Both the position numbers and the translations under genes were made by a program. A stretch of 64,000 nt of DNA from Melioribacteraceae bacterium (lineage in GTDB: Bacteria; Bacteroidota; Ignavibacteria; Ignavibacteriales; Melioribacteraceae): NCBI GenBank assembly GCA_030584085.1, contig CP129490.1:3009511-3073510 (forward strand), read 5' to 3'. The notes beneath the pieces are model-generated. The model had not been told where the DNA came from. It was given only the letters and a program-made list of their open reading frames with translations, and ran no database searches. Below, in pieces: positions 17,094 through 24,587 of this stretch (position 1 is the first letter of the stretch; each line of letters opens with the position of its first letter).

Positions 17094-18149
17094 CTAATAA
17101 CCGCTGTAAACGGCAGAAAACTCGGATTCGTTTGAACGTAAATTGTAAACCGATTTACGCAATATTAATTTGGGATCGAGCACAAGCCGTTCTTTTTTAT
17201 TTGTACCACGTGACTTTATATCGTCAATTAATAATTTTACAGCTACTTGTCCCATTAAGTCTCGGGGCTGCCTAACCGATGTTAATGGCGCAACTAAAAA
17301 TGGTGCATAATCTATTTCATCAAATGCAACCAACGAGACATCTTTAGGAATTGTTTTATTTTCTTCTGATATAGCCTGAAGTGTACCAAGTGTAATAAGA
17401 TCACTTGTCGTAAAAATTGCAGTTGGTGGTTCTTCCAATCTTAATAATAATTTAGTTTCTATATATCCGTTTTCTTTTCTAAAATCATTTCCCACAATAA
17501 GTTTTTCATCTAGTGGAATTTGATGATCTTTGAGTGCATTTATATATCCGGAAACTCTGGCATTATTAGTAGATGTATTTTGCAACCCTTGAATAATAGC
17601 GATACGCGTATGACCGTTATCTATCAAGTGTTTAACGGCTTGGTATGCCCCTTTATAGTTATCAACGACCACTGCATTTGTTTTGATATCATCAAATATT
17701 CTATCAAGCAATACAAAAGGTTTGTTTAATGTTAATAGTTCGTAAATATGATCTTGCTTTGTTCCAACCGGCAAAATTATATAACCATCAACTCCTTTTC
17801 GTCTTAGTAATTCAATTTGTTCAATTTCTAAATCAATATCTTCGTCAGTATTGCAAAGTATTAAACTATAGCCTGCTTCATATGAATGTCTTTGTATAAG
17901 ATGACTAACGTAAGCAAAGAATGGATTTGAGATATCCGGAACCACCAAACCAATAGTGTGTGATCGCTTCAATCTTAATCCACGCGCTAATTCATTTGGT
18001 CGGTAGTTTAGATTGTGGGCTGTTTCAAGAATTAATTTTTCGGTTTCTTCGGCAATGCGGTATTGTTTGCTCTTATTGTTCAATACTCGTGAAACAGTTG
18101 AGACTGAACAATTAGTTTTTTCGGCGATATCTTTAAGTGTAATTGCCAA
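17094..18149 (-). CDS. LacI-family transcriptional regulator
   Basis: I place the start at a TTG at 18149, giving LAITLKDIAEKTNCSVSTVS, the canonical LacI N-terminus (351 residues). A longer frame opens at 18227, but that TTG is part of the -35 box of an excellent promoter, so it cannot be translated. Residues 3-50 form the helix-turn-helix with hinge helix (YRPNELARGLR); residues about 60-330 are the sugar-binding periplasmic-binding-protein-like domain (SHTIGLVVPDISNPFFAYV; PTAIFTTSDLITLGTLQAI). It probably represses the downstream uptake operon and itself until a sugar binds. Operator-like sites lie in its leader and before the binding-protein gene. Confidence 0.88.
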   Translation of the reverse strand: MAITLKDIAEKTNCSVSTVSRVLNNKSKQYRIAEETEKLILETAHNLNYRPNELARGLRLKRSHTIGLVVPDISNPFFAYVSHLIQRHSYEAGYSLILCNTDEDIDLEIEQIELLRRKGVDGYIILPVGTKQDHIYELLTLNKPFVLLDRIFDDIKTNAVVVDNYKGAYQAVKHLIDNGHTRIAIIQGLQNTSTNNARVSGYINALKDHQIPLDEKLIVGNDFRKENGYIETKLLLRLEEPPTAIFTTSDLITLGTLQAISEENKTIPKDVSLVAFDEIDYAPFLVAPLTSVRQPRDLMGQVAVKLLIDDIKSRGTNKKERLVLDPKLILRKSVYNLRSNESEFSAVYSGY

Positions 18150-18172
18150 TTTATTGGGGTTTTTTATATTTT

Positions 18173-18190
18173 TTGCACAAACCTTTGTGC
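18173..18190 (-). promoter_or_regulatory. Putative LacI-family operator in the regulator leader
   Basis: TTGCACAAACCTTTGTGC on the plus strand contains a perfect 7-bp inverted repeat with a 2-bp centre (GCACAAA-CC-TTTGTGC, 18175-18190). It lies just downstream of the expected transcription start of the lacI-type gene, a classical position for autorepression. Confidence 0.65.
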
Positions 18191-18198
18191 TGGATTGC

Positions 18199-18227
18199 AA
18201 TATATTACAATCAGATTTTCTTGTCAA
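18199..18227 (-). promoter_or_regulatory. Sigma70-type promoter of the LacI-family gene
   Basis: Minus strand: -35 TTGACA at 18227-18222, a 17-bp spacer, and -10 TATATT at 18204-18199. Transcription should start near 18192, leaving a leader of about 43 nt before the TTG start at 18149. Confidence 0.7.
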
Positions 18228-18279
18228 GTTAAATCGGCACTTAGAAACACTTTTAAAACTTTTTTAGGAAGGAGATTAA

Positions 18280-19092
18280 ATGAAAATTATATTCACAAAA
18301 TCGAAATGGGAAATGTGGAATGATCCTTTGATTCATTTCATCAATAGAGTTGCTGAGGATAAATTTGATGGTACTGAACTCTATTTTGATTCCGTAAAAG
18401 ATGACCCCAAAGTGATTAAGGATTTACATGAGTCAAACGGATTATTTTTAATTGGACAAATATTAACCGACGGCAAAACAATTTCCGACCATATTGAAAG
18501 CTTTAAACGACAAGCCGAGTTTGCACTAGAAGCCGGTTCGAAGTTGGTTAATGTTCATGCTGGTAGAGATTACTTCTCTTTTGATGAAAATTTACTGCTT
18601 ATTGATAAAATCAATAAATTCAGTAAACAATGCGGAGTTGAATTTTTAATTGAAACACACCGCGCCAGGTTAACATATTCATTAATCGATACAACTAATT
18701 ATCTTGAAGCTTCATCCGGATTAAAACTTACTGCCGACTTTTCACACTGGATGGTTGTTCATGAATCAGACTTGAGTAATCAATCCGAGAATCTACAAAA
18801 GGCAATTGATAGAAGCTTTCACATTCATGCCCGTGTTGGATATGAAGAGGGCCCTCAAGTAACTAATCCTTCCGCCCCGGAATGGAAATCACATTTAGAT
18901 AATCATCTTTCAATTTGGCAAAGGATTATAGATAAAAGAAAGACAGAGGGAAAAGAATTTATTACTATAACTCCCGAATTCGGTCCGCCGAATTATATGC
19001 ACACTCTTCCCTTTTCCAATGAACCTATAAGTGATGCTTGGGAAACAAACATTAAGATGAGAGAGATACTCAATTCAAGGCTTGAGATTTAA
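18280..19092 (+). CDS. TIM-barrel sugar isomerase/epimerase-like protein
   Basis: 270 residues of the xylose-isomerase-like TIM-barrel superfamily (AP endonuclease 2 type). Visible elements include KFDGTELYFD near strand 1-2, VNVHAGRDYF, the metal-ligand region VEFLIETHRARLTYS, LTADFSHWMVV, FHIHARVGYEEG and ITITPEFGPPNYM; Glu, Asp, His and Glu in these strands are the expected metal ligands. The start ATG has a strong GGAAGGAG site. It is transcribed divergently from the LacI-family gene, which suggests it is part of the same regulon and acts on a sugar or sugar acid derived from the imported substrate. The exact reaction cannot be told from sequence. Confidence 0.75.
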   Translation: MKIIFTKSKWEMWNDPLIHFINRVAEDKFDGTELYFDSVKDDPKVIKDLHESNGLFLIGQILTDGKTISDHIESFKRQAEFALEAGSKLVNVHAGRDYFSFDENLLLIDKINKFSKQCGVEFLIETHRARLTYSLIDTTNYLEASSGLKLTADFSHWMVVHESDLSNQSENLQKAIDRSFHIHARVGYEEGPQVTNPSAPEWKSHLDNHLSIWQRIIDKRKTEGKEFITITPEFGPPNYMHTLPFSNEPISDAWETNIKMREILNSRLEI

Positions 19093-19117
19093 CTTCTGCT
19101 AAGTTAAAATTCTCAAG
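19081..19117 (+). terminator. Stable hairpin over the 3' end of the isomerase-like gene
   Basis: The sequence from 19081 to 19095 pairs with 19101-19117 (CTTGAGA...AACTT with its complement, two-base bulge, CTGCT loop). The stop codon lies inside the left arm. There is no T tract after it, so it is more likely an mRNA 3' end or stability element than an intrinsic terminator. The rest of 19118-19296 shows only a small AGAGATTATCTCC inverted repeat and no gene. Confidence 0.45.
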
Positions 19118-19301
19118 AGTCAACAGCATTATTAGGGAGATAATCTCTATAATGAATCAATCACAAAGCTCATGTTCCAAAAGATGAGTCTTTGTTTATA
19201 TGAGATCGGATTAATTTTTCTTTATTAGCAATTTCAAAAACAAAAAGTGGAACAAAAAAAACTTCAGTTTCTACTTCAGCATAAAATATCCTAAAAACAC
19301 A

Positions 19302-19334
19302 AAACCCTCGCAAGTCTTTAACTTACAAGGGTTT
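19302..19334 (-). terminator. Intrinsic terminator of tRNA-Lys
   Basis: On the minus strand, just after the tRNA, AAACCCTTGTAAG pairs with CTTGCGAGGGTTT (two G-U wobbles) across a 7-nt loop, followed by TGTGTTTTT. This is a good rho-independent terminator. Confidence 0.75.
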
Positions 19335-19342
19335 AACTACTG

Positions 19343-19414
19343 TGAGCGCGGGTGGTCTCGAACCACCGACCCTCTGCTTAAAAGGCAGATGCTCTACCAC
19401 TGAGCTACGCGCCC
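19343..19414 (-). tRNA. tRNA-Lys (anticodon UUU)
   Basis: Minus strand, 72 nt without encoded CCA. The acceptor arm GGGCGCG pairs with CGCGCTC (one G-U), the D arm is GCTCAGTGGTAGAGC, the anticodon stem-loop is TCTGC-CTTTTAA-GCAGA with anticodon TTT, and the T arm is GGTGGTTCGAGACCACC with the conserved TTCGA. It stands alone with its own terminator. The stretch between it and the response-regulator start at 19583 shows nothing else I can name. Confidence 0.97.
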
Positions 19415-19582
19415 AAACCGTCAAAATTTGAGCCTTAAAGATACACTTCTCATTTTATAATTTCAACAATTCTCTATCTTTAATTTTATTTTGTGTTTAT
19501 CTCTTACCGGTAATTTTTACATTTTGTTGGAAATTTGCTTATTATAGATGGATTCACAATTATTTTTTTCCAAAAAGAGCAA

Positions 19583-20932
19583 ATGAACGAAAAAGCCAAA
19601 ATATTAATTGCCGATGATGATGAAATTCTTGCTTATCTATTAAAAGAAGAACTTGTAAACGAAAACTTTCATGTAGATATTGTTCTTGACGGAAAATTTG
19701 CAATTGAGAATCTAAAGCAAAAGAGCTACGACTTACTGCTATTAGATTTAGAAATGAAGGAAGTAAACGGAGAAGAAGTTCTGAAGTTCGCTAATGAATT
19801 TCATCCTACAGTACAGGTGATTGTATTAACTGCGAAATCTGAAATGCGTTCGGCAATTGATTGTATTAGAATGGGTGCTTATGATTACATCACCAAGCCT
19901 TATGACTTTGATGCACTTATTGTTGTTATTGACCGCGCTTTAAAACACAAAGAACTTCTCGTACAAAATAAAATTCTTTCTTCGAAATTAAGCAGTGCTC
20001 TACCCCATAAAATAGTTGGTGAAAGCAATACATTAAAACTCACCCTAGAACATGCGCAAAAAGCTTCATTGGCTGATTCAAATATTTTGCTTGAAGGTGA
20101 GACCGGAACAGGGAAAGAATTGTTCGCCGAATTTATTCACAAAAATTCTAACAGGAAAGATAAACCTTTTGTTGCTATAAACTGTGCATCTCTTCCTGAT
20201 CAATTAATTGAAAGTGAATTATTTGGTCATGAAAAAGGAGCATTTACCGATGCAAAAGCTTCTAAACAAGGACTAGTTGAAATTGCGGACGGCGGCACGT
20301 TATTTTTAGATGAAATTGGAGAAATGAGTTTAACTCTTCAACCAAAATTATTACGTTTTCTTGAAAAAGGTGAGTTTAGAAGAATCGGTGGTGTTAGTAA
20401 TCTAAAATCTGATGTAAAAGTAATCGGCGCAACAAACAAAAACTTGATGGAAGAAGCCGAAAAAGGTTCTTTCAGAAGAGATCTTTTATTTAGATTAAAC
20501 GTGATTACTCTTACTATACCTCCTCTTCGCGAACGTGAGGATGATGTTATTGTATTAGCAAACTATTTCCTTAAATCTAAATCATCTTTACGATCTCCCA
20601 AAAGATTATCTCCGGAAGCTGAGCATGAGTTGAAGTATTATAAATACCCGGGTAATGTAAGAGAACTTGAACACATAATTGAAAGAGCTATCATTTTTTC
20701 CGATGGTGATTTAATTGAAGTTAAAGATTTGAATCTCCCTAAGAGCGATTATTCTGAAGTTAACAGTTTCTCGGAAAATCTAGAACAAATTTTATCTCTC
20801 GAAGAACTTGAGAAAATACATATTCACAAAGTGCTTAATAAGTTGAACTGGAACAGAGAAAATTCCGCACGAGCTTTGGGAGTTAGTCAAAAAACTCTTT
20901 ACACAAAAATTAAAAAGTATGATTTGAAGTAA
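19583..20932 (+). CDS. Sigma54-dependent response regulator, NtrC family
   Basis: 449 residues from the ATG at 19583 (the frame opens 16 codons earlier, but MNEKAKILIADDDE is the normal receiver start). Receiver domain 5-118 with acidic pocket Asp11-13, phosphorylation site Asp55 and the conserved Lys in ITKPYDF. AAA+ domain with Walker A GETGTGKE, sigma54-contact loop GAFTDA in place of the usual GAFTGA, and the R-finger region LREREDDV. C-terminal Fis-type HTH (NRENSARALGVSQKTLYTKIKK). It should activate RpoN-dependent promoters when phosphorylated by the kinase encoded 1 bp downstream. Its targets are unknown. Confidence 0.92.
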   Translation: MNEKAKILIADDDEILAYLLKEELVNENFHVDIVLDGKFAIENLKQKSYDLLLLDLEMKEVNGEEVLKFANEFHPTVQVIVLTAKSEMRSAIDCIRMGAYDYITKPYDFDALIVVIDRALKHKELLVQNKILSSKLSSALPHKIVGESNTLKLTLEHAQKASLADSNILLEGETGTGKELFAEFIHKNSNRKDKPFVAINCASLPDQLIESELFGHEKGAFTDAKASKQGLVEIADGGTLFLDEIGEMSLTLQPKLLRFLEKGEFRRIGGVSNLKSDVKVIGATNKNLMEEAEKGSFRRDLLFRLNVITLTIPPLREREDDVIVLANYFLKSKSSLRSPKRLSPEAEHELKYYKYPGNVRELEHIIERAIIFSDGDLIEVKDLNLPKSDYSEVNSFSENLEQILSLEELEKIHIHKVLNKLNWNRENSARALGVSQKTLYTKIKKYDLK

Positions 20933-20933
20933 C

Positions 20934-21959
20934 ATGACGAACGATACTTTTAAGAATTCAGCCCACGATTTAAATAATATTTTGACAAGTATTATCAATG
21001 AAATCGAATTATTAAAGCAATTATCTAACCCAACAGAAGAAACAAAAAAACTAATTTCCCGACTTGAAAATTCCGCCAAACGTGCATCGGATATTGTACA
21101 TGCACATCTTCAACCAAATGAGAAAAGTAGCTCATCAATAAGCAAAATAAATATTGTTAATTCTCTCAACGAAATTTTTGAAAGCTTTTCGTTCGATGAA
21201 AAGAGTAAATTACAAACCAACTTCCACGAAATACAAGAAGCGATTTTCCTGTTAATTGACGAAACCGATTTCTTTAGGATAATTTATAATATTATCAAGA
21301 ATGCTTTGGAAGCTTCTGATGTCAATCAAAAAGTTTTTATAAATCTATGTTATCCGTTATCGAGTGATCGAAAAAAAGTATCGATCGAAATAATCGATTT
21401 TGGTGAGGGCATTGCTGAAGAAAACATCTCAAAAATATTCGACCCAAAATTTTCTACAAAATCAAAATTACATGAATCCGGTTACGGTTTAGCTATTGTG
21501 AAAGAGAAAATTGAAAAATACAATGGTTCGATTTCAGTGAAAAGCAAAAATGGCGAAACAAAGTTTACTGTTACATTTCCGGTGTTTGATGAGGTGCTGA
21601 ATAAATCGAAACGTATTCTGTTGGCGGAAGATGATGTTTCGGTAAGTGAGGTTTTAGCTGATTTACTTAAGTCAAATGGCTACAACGTTGATATTGCGGA
21701 TAATGGAGTAAAAGTAATCAAATTTATTGAGCAGAATAATTTTGACTTACTTATAATTGATAAAAAGATGCCGGAGATGGATGGTCTTGAGTGTGTAAAA
21801 AAAATAAGGGATACTAATAAATCAATCCCGATAATACTTGCTTCCGGTTCAAATGTCGATTCTGTAAATCAAGAGATTGAGAGTCTAGGTATAAATAAGT
21901 TTATTAGAAAACCTTATAATTTCTCTGAGATTTTGGCGGCATTACAAAAATTTGATTAA
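20934..21959 (+). CDS. Soluble hybrid histidine kinase with C-terminal receiver
   Basis: 341 residues, no membrane segment and no sensor domain. The phospho-acceptor is His11 in AHDLNNILTSI; the ATPase domain follows with N box IIKNALEAS, G1 DFGEGIAEE, and G2 GYGLAIVKEKIE. A receiver domain begins near RILLAEDDVSVSEV with phospho-Asp in LLIIDKKMPEMDG. Such short HDLNN kinases get their signal from partner proteins. Separated by one base from the NtrC-type gene, it is the obvious partner: His to own receiver, or to the NtrC receiver. The stop is followed by a strong bidirectional terminator. Confidence 0.88.
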   Translation: MTNDTFKNSAHDLNNILTSIINEIELLKQLSNPTEETKKLISRLENSAKRASDIVHAHLQPNEKSSSSISKINIVNSLNEIFESFSFDEKSKLQTNFHEIQEAIFLLIDETDFFRIIYNIIKNALEASDVNQKVFINLCYPLSSDRKKVSIEIIDFGEGIAEENISKIFDPKFSTKSKLHESGYGLAIVKEKIEKYNGSISVKSKNGETKFTVTFPVFDEVLNKSKRILLAEDDVSVSEVLADLLKSNGYNVDIADNGVKVIKFIEQNNFDLLIIDKKMPEMDGLECVKKIRDTNKSIPIILASGSNVDSVNQEIESLGINKFIRKPYNFSEILAALQKFD

Positions 21960-21973
21960 CAGTTTTAGTATAA

Positions 21974-22002
21974 AAAAAGGCTGACACTTGGTCAGCCTTT
22001 TT
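21974..22002. terminator. Bidirectional terminator between convergent genes
   Basis: A 12-bp stem (AAAAAGGCTGAC with complement) with loop ACTTG is flanked by A and T runs, so it can stop transcription from both sides: the kinase gene and the foldase gene that ends at 22007. Confidence 0.9.
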
Positions 22003-22006
22003 AATT

Positions 22007-24091
22007 TTATCTATAAAAGAGATGCCGGTTATCGACAATATCAGCATCCTCTCGTACCTTTTCAATCCAGTTTGCAAAAAATTGTTGTCTTTTTTGTTGT
22101 AGTAAATTATCTCTTATTGTTTTCTTTTGAGTTTCAAAATTATTCTCGTCGAATTCTGTTCTATTAGCAATTCTTATGAGATAAGCACCACGTGTACCTT
22201 CTATTGGTTCCGATATTTCTTTTATTGGACCTTCTAAGCAGTAGGAGATAAAAGTAAAATCTCTTCCAATACCAGGTATATTTCCCTTAGCTGTTAGATC
22301 TCTAACAACATCAAATCTGGCAAGCGGATTGATTTCTGAAACTCCGGTTAAAGTACCGGCATCTTTAACTTGCTCATAAACCGTTTGCATCATTTCTTTC
22401 GCTTTAGCACGTTTCTTTTCAAGCTTAACAGCTGATGTTAATTGTGCTTCAAGTTCTTCAAAGGGTTTGAATCCAGCTTTTGTAGCTTCCGAAATTTTTG
22501 CAACTACATAACCAGCTGGAACACGGTAGACATCACTGATCGTACCAAGACTATTATCGAATGCAAATCTTACAAGAGCACTTGAAGCTCCGATTCCGGG
22601 AATAAATTGAGTGTTATCGCTGAAAGGAGTGGTTTCTATTACATTGTATCCCATCAATTCAGCTTCAGATTCAAAACTGTTTTCTTTTGATAAATAAGAA
22701 AAATCATTAGCGTTTTCAAACAATCTATCAAGCGTAGTTCCGGAAGGTTGTATTGCGTTAACAATCTTTTCAACTATGTATTGCTCGTTTGATTTATCGC
22801 TGACTTTAATAATATGATATCCGAATTGAGTTTTTACAGGTTTTTGAACGACACCGACTTGGCCACCAAAAACTGCCTGCTCAAACTCAGGTACCATTTG
22901 GCCTTTAGAGAACCAGCCAAGTTCACCACCTCTAGCGCCACTACCCGGATCTTCTGAAATCTCGATTGCAGTTTTTGCAAAATCCGCATCCTTTACTAAT
23001 GCGTTATAAACCGAATCTGCCTTTGCTTTCACTTGATCATTATCACCGGCAACAAGAATATGGGAAGCTCTTGCAAATTCGTTAGCTCCTCTTACTTTAT
23101 CTGTTAATCTGTAAACAACATATCCTTCTGTTGTTACAACCGGGCCGATGATATCGCCGGATTTTGAATTTCGTAATATTTCAACAGCTTCAGGATGAAT
23201 CTTGTCGACGCTTAAAGTATCTTTTGAATAAGGTAGATCGGAGTAAATATTTACAAATGATCTGAATGAAGCAGTATCGTTTTTAATATCACTTACAATC
23301 GCTTCTAAATTTTTTCTGATGCTAACCGAATCGTCCAGCGATGCATTTCTTTCAAACAGAACATATTTCAGTTTACGCTGAGCTTCAACTTTATAGTCAG
23401 ATTTATGGTTCTCATAATATTCTCTTAAATCTTTTTCAGTAAATGAAATTAAAGAATCAGGTAAACGTGATCCGTCTATAAAAGCGTATTCTGCTGAAAA
23501 CTTAAAATTCTGTTCAATGAATTTTCTTTTTACTTCACCTTCGCTTACAAAAACTGAATTGGACAAATAATTTTTCAATTTGTCTTGTATCATTTGTGCA
23601 CGAACAGTTTCTTCAGCTTGAACTAATATTTCCGCATTTCTCGGATCAAACAATGCATTCTCGTAAGCTTCTCTATTAAATACACCGTTTGTATCAATAA
23701 AACTTTGTCTTAAGAATGCCGGAGGATTTGGACCCAGTATCGCATCTTTAACTTCTTCATCGGTAACAACGATACCAAATTCATCAATTTTTTCCTCTAC
23801 TAATAATTGATTTACAATCATACTCCAAACTTGATCTCGAAGAGCATCCATTTGGCTTTCATCAATATCTTGTCCAGTTTGTGCTTGTTGTTGGGTTCTT
23901 ACGTTTTCAAGGTAATTGGAAAATTGTTGATAAGTAACTTCTCTTCCGTTAACATAACCTATGTTGTTTGATCTCTGTCCCATTATTGTTGTTAATTGCG
24001 AATCGGATAAAACCATAAATAGAACGAAAAGACCACCTACCGTAATAATGAACCACGGAGCCAAACTTCTCATCTTGGCCATCATGCCCAT
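22007..24091 (-). CDS. PpiD/SurA-like peptidyl-prolyl isomerase foldase
   Basis: 694 residues with a single N-terminal membrane anchor (about 13-30, PWFIITVGGLFVLFMV) and then a periplasmic part: a SurA-type N-terminal chaperone region (YVNGREVTYQQFSNYLE), a parvulin domain (about 343-440, ARASHILV and GGELGWFSKGQMVPEFEQAV, ending QFGYHIIKV), and a further C-terminal region with a second, weaker parvulin-like part. This is the PpiD layout: an inner-membrane-anchored helper for folding of exported proteins. Three ATGs cluster at the start (residues 1, 3, 4 and again 7); I kept the first. It is a single gene with a 280-bp upstream region holding no other gene. Confidence 0.85.
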   Translation of the reverse strand: MGMMAKMRSLAPWFIITVGGLFVLFMVLSDSQLTTIMGQRSNNIGYVNGREVTYQQFSNYLENVRTQQQAQTGQDIDESQMDALRDQVWSMIVNQLLVEEKIDEFGIVVTDEEVKDAILGPNPPAFLRQSFIDTNGVFNREAYENALFDPRNAEILVQAEETVRAQMIQDKLKNYLSNSVFVSEGEVKRKFIEQNFKFSAEYAFIDGSRLPDSLISFTEKDLREYYENHKSDYKVEAQRKLKYVLFERNASLDDSVSIRKNLEAIVSDIKNDTASFRSFVNIYSDLPYSKDTLSVDKIHPEAVEILRNSKSGDIIGPVVTTEGYVVYRLTDKVRGANEFARASHILVAGDNDQVKAKADSVYNALVKDADFAKTAIEISEDPGSGARGGELGWFSKGQMVPEFEQAVFGGQVGVVQKPVKTQFGYHIIKVSDKSNEQYIVEKIVNAIQPSGTTLDRLFENANDFSYLSKENSFESEAELMGYNVIETTPFSDNTQFIPGIGASSALVRFAFDNSLGTISDVYRVPAGYVVAKISEATKAGFKPFEELEAQLTSAVKLEKKRAKAKEMMQTVYEQVKDAGTLTGVSEINPLARFDVVRDLTAKGNIPGIGRDFTFISYCLEGPIKEISEPIEGTRGAYLIRIANRTEFDENNFETQKKTIRDNLLQQKRQQFFANWIEKVREDADIVDNRHLFYR

Positions 24092-24371
24092 AATCTACTA
24101 CTCCTTGTTTTGCGATTAAAAAGATTCAGACTTTAAATTTAGATAGGCTGAAGCTGAAAAGCAAAGATTTTTTGATGGCATTTGATATATCCTTTCTAAC
24201 TGACTACCAATAATCTTCCAAAATCACAAAATATTCTTAAGACTTAAATTAGCTTTGCTAACTACTAAAATTGTTCTTAATCCGGTGCAAAATTTTCGGT
24301 TTTGTTTGCAAAAATATATCCGCTTCACTAACTTGCACCAATTCAAAACTCAAAACAAATCAAAAATAAAA

Positions 24372-24584
24372 ATGCCGTCTTTTTTTAACTCGTGGTTACC
24401 GTTTATATACCTTTATGCTGTTGGTGGAATCTTCTTTGTAGTGGGAATGATTATCATTACTAAAAGTGGTGCACTTAATTTAAAAATTAAGCGTCATAAA
24501 AAATGGTTCTACATAAGTCTTGGCGGATATTTTTATTTCTTATTTCTTCATGCATTTCTAATCATAGCGGCACTATACTTTTAA
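24372..24584 (+). CDS. Small two-helix membrane protein next to symporter
   Basis: 70 residues from the ATG at 24372; the open frame extends further upstream, but the extra part is unlike protein-coding sequence and the paralogue starts at the same point. Two membrane segments (about 8-28 and 46-68) flank a basic loop (LKIKRHKKWFY). It is similar over its whole length to the protein at 27424-27639 (SFFN-WLPFIYLY-VGGIFF). It stops 3 bp before the SSS symporter, so the two are surely co-translated. Small partners of SSS symporters are known in other families; a role as a symporter subunit is inference. Confidence 0.75.
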   Translation: MPSFFNSWLPFIYLYAVGGIFFVVGMIIITKSGALNLKIKRHKKWFYISLGGYFYFLFLHAFLIIAALYF

Positions 24585-24587
24585 TTT

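Noticed and set aside
18150-18227. N-terminal extension of the LacI-family protein (first start at 18227)
   Set aside because: The start codon is the -35 box of the gene's own promoter, and the extension precedes a normal LacI N-terminus.
24255-24371. Extra 39 residues at the start of the symporter-linked small protein
   Set aside because: Its paralogue begins at the same SFFN motif, and the extension is low in coding signal.
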